Origin: Acinetobacter sp. WC-141
GTDB taxonomy: Bacteria > Pseudomonadota > Gammaproteobacteria > Pseudomonadales > Moraxellaceae
Length of the DNA stretch: 64,000 nucleotides
Assembly: GCF_000313935.1 (NCBI RefSeq)
Contig: NZ_AMSS01000027.1
Coordinates: 1 to 64,000 of the forward strand
Reading direction: 5' to 3'
The translations under genes and the position numbers were made by a program. The notes under the pieces were generated by a model that worked only from the letters and a program-made list of their open reading frames with translations, did no database searches and had not been told where the DNA came from. Below are positions 63,909 through 64,000 of this stretch, piece by piece (the stretch's first letter is position 1; each line of letters begins with the position of its first letter).

Positions 63909-64000
63909 GTGGTTAACGCCTCCTTACCGCTTTGTTTTTGTGCCCTTAAACTTTCAAACAACTGCTCTCTGAGCTGAATAAATTGAGGGTCCGATTTAAT
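63905..64000 (-). CDS. tauB: Taurine ABC transporter ATPase TauB, C-terminal end only
   Basis: The minus strand from 64000 reads in frame for 31 codons (SDPQFIQLREQLFESLRAQK and on to KEALTT) to a TGA that overlaps the tauC start as ATGA. Position directly before tauC and the charged helical tail fit the end of TauB. The catalytic part lies outside the window, so identity rests on context. Confidence 0.75.
   Translation of the reverse strand: MKSDPQFIQLREQLFESLRAQKQSGKEALTT

Overview
The window is a stretch of AT-rich gammaproteobacterial chromosome that looks like Acinetobacter, most likely the A. calcoaceticus-baumannii complex. This rests on protein content: a DcaP-type porin, a PACE-family efflux protein with a divergent LysR regulator, tandem SfnB-like flavoproteins, and housekeeping genes in an Acinetobacter style. 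The species call is an inference, not a search result. There are no rRNA genes, prophage, CRISPR array or integron. One insertion sequence enters at the left edge, and there is one tRNA gene.

Layout. 1-960: the 3' part of an IS3-family element inserted into an NCS1 nucleobase permease, of which only the last ~71 codons remain. 1020-2431: PACE efflux protein and divergent LysR regulator. 2586-3587: an AT-rich gene-free stretch, then a CAU-anticodon tRNA (3663-3739). 3925-5639: a heme-oxygenase-like iron protein and a TetR regulator separated by a near-perfect Fur box. 5828-7799: acyltransferase, YebC, Lrp-type regulator. 8144-12776: DcaP porin and the gltIJKL glutamate/aspartate importer. 13320-21727: a GST-like gene and, divergent from it, a seven-gene organosulfur cluster (two SfnB-like flavoenzymes, an NtaA/DmoA-type monooxygenase, two MetQ-like binding proteins, MetN, MetI).

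21821-34728: ychF, a DUF962/Mpo1-like protein, a Crp/Fnr regulator, a His/Met-rich secreted protein, azlCD, a tautomerase-fold protein without Pro-1, purT, glnD-dapC, and an msrB-gpx-araC-lysE run. 34966-39935: an aminotransferase carrying an unusual N-terminal helical (possible DNA-binding) extension with repeated TAAGCAA boxes upstream, then a glutamate/aspartate symporter and a periplasmic asparaginase/glutaminase. 40135-48529: dnaE, trmJ-cysE and two lipoproteins, one with a lipase fold. 48580-50122: an ahpF gene broken by about 23 small deletions in two patches. 50300-54447: a two-subunit chromate transporter with a LysR regulator, and an arsenic locus (acr3, arsR, divergent arsC).

54518-64000: XapX protein, amidohydrolase with a Cys/His-rich tail, isochorismatase-family hydrolase with a divergent LysR, a GntR-controlled permease plus hydantoin/allantoin-type racemase with a 24-bp perfect palindrome as operator, and the taurine genes tauD, tauC and the end of tauB. 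Recurrent themes are organosulfur scavenging (sfn/met cluster, cysE, tau), glutamate/aspartate uptake and release (gltIJKL, symporter, asparaginase), and stress or toxic-ion defence (PACE, GPx, MsrB, AhpF, Chr, Ars).
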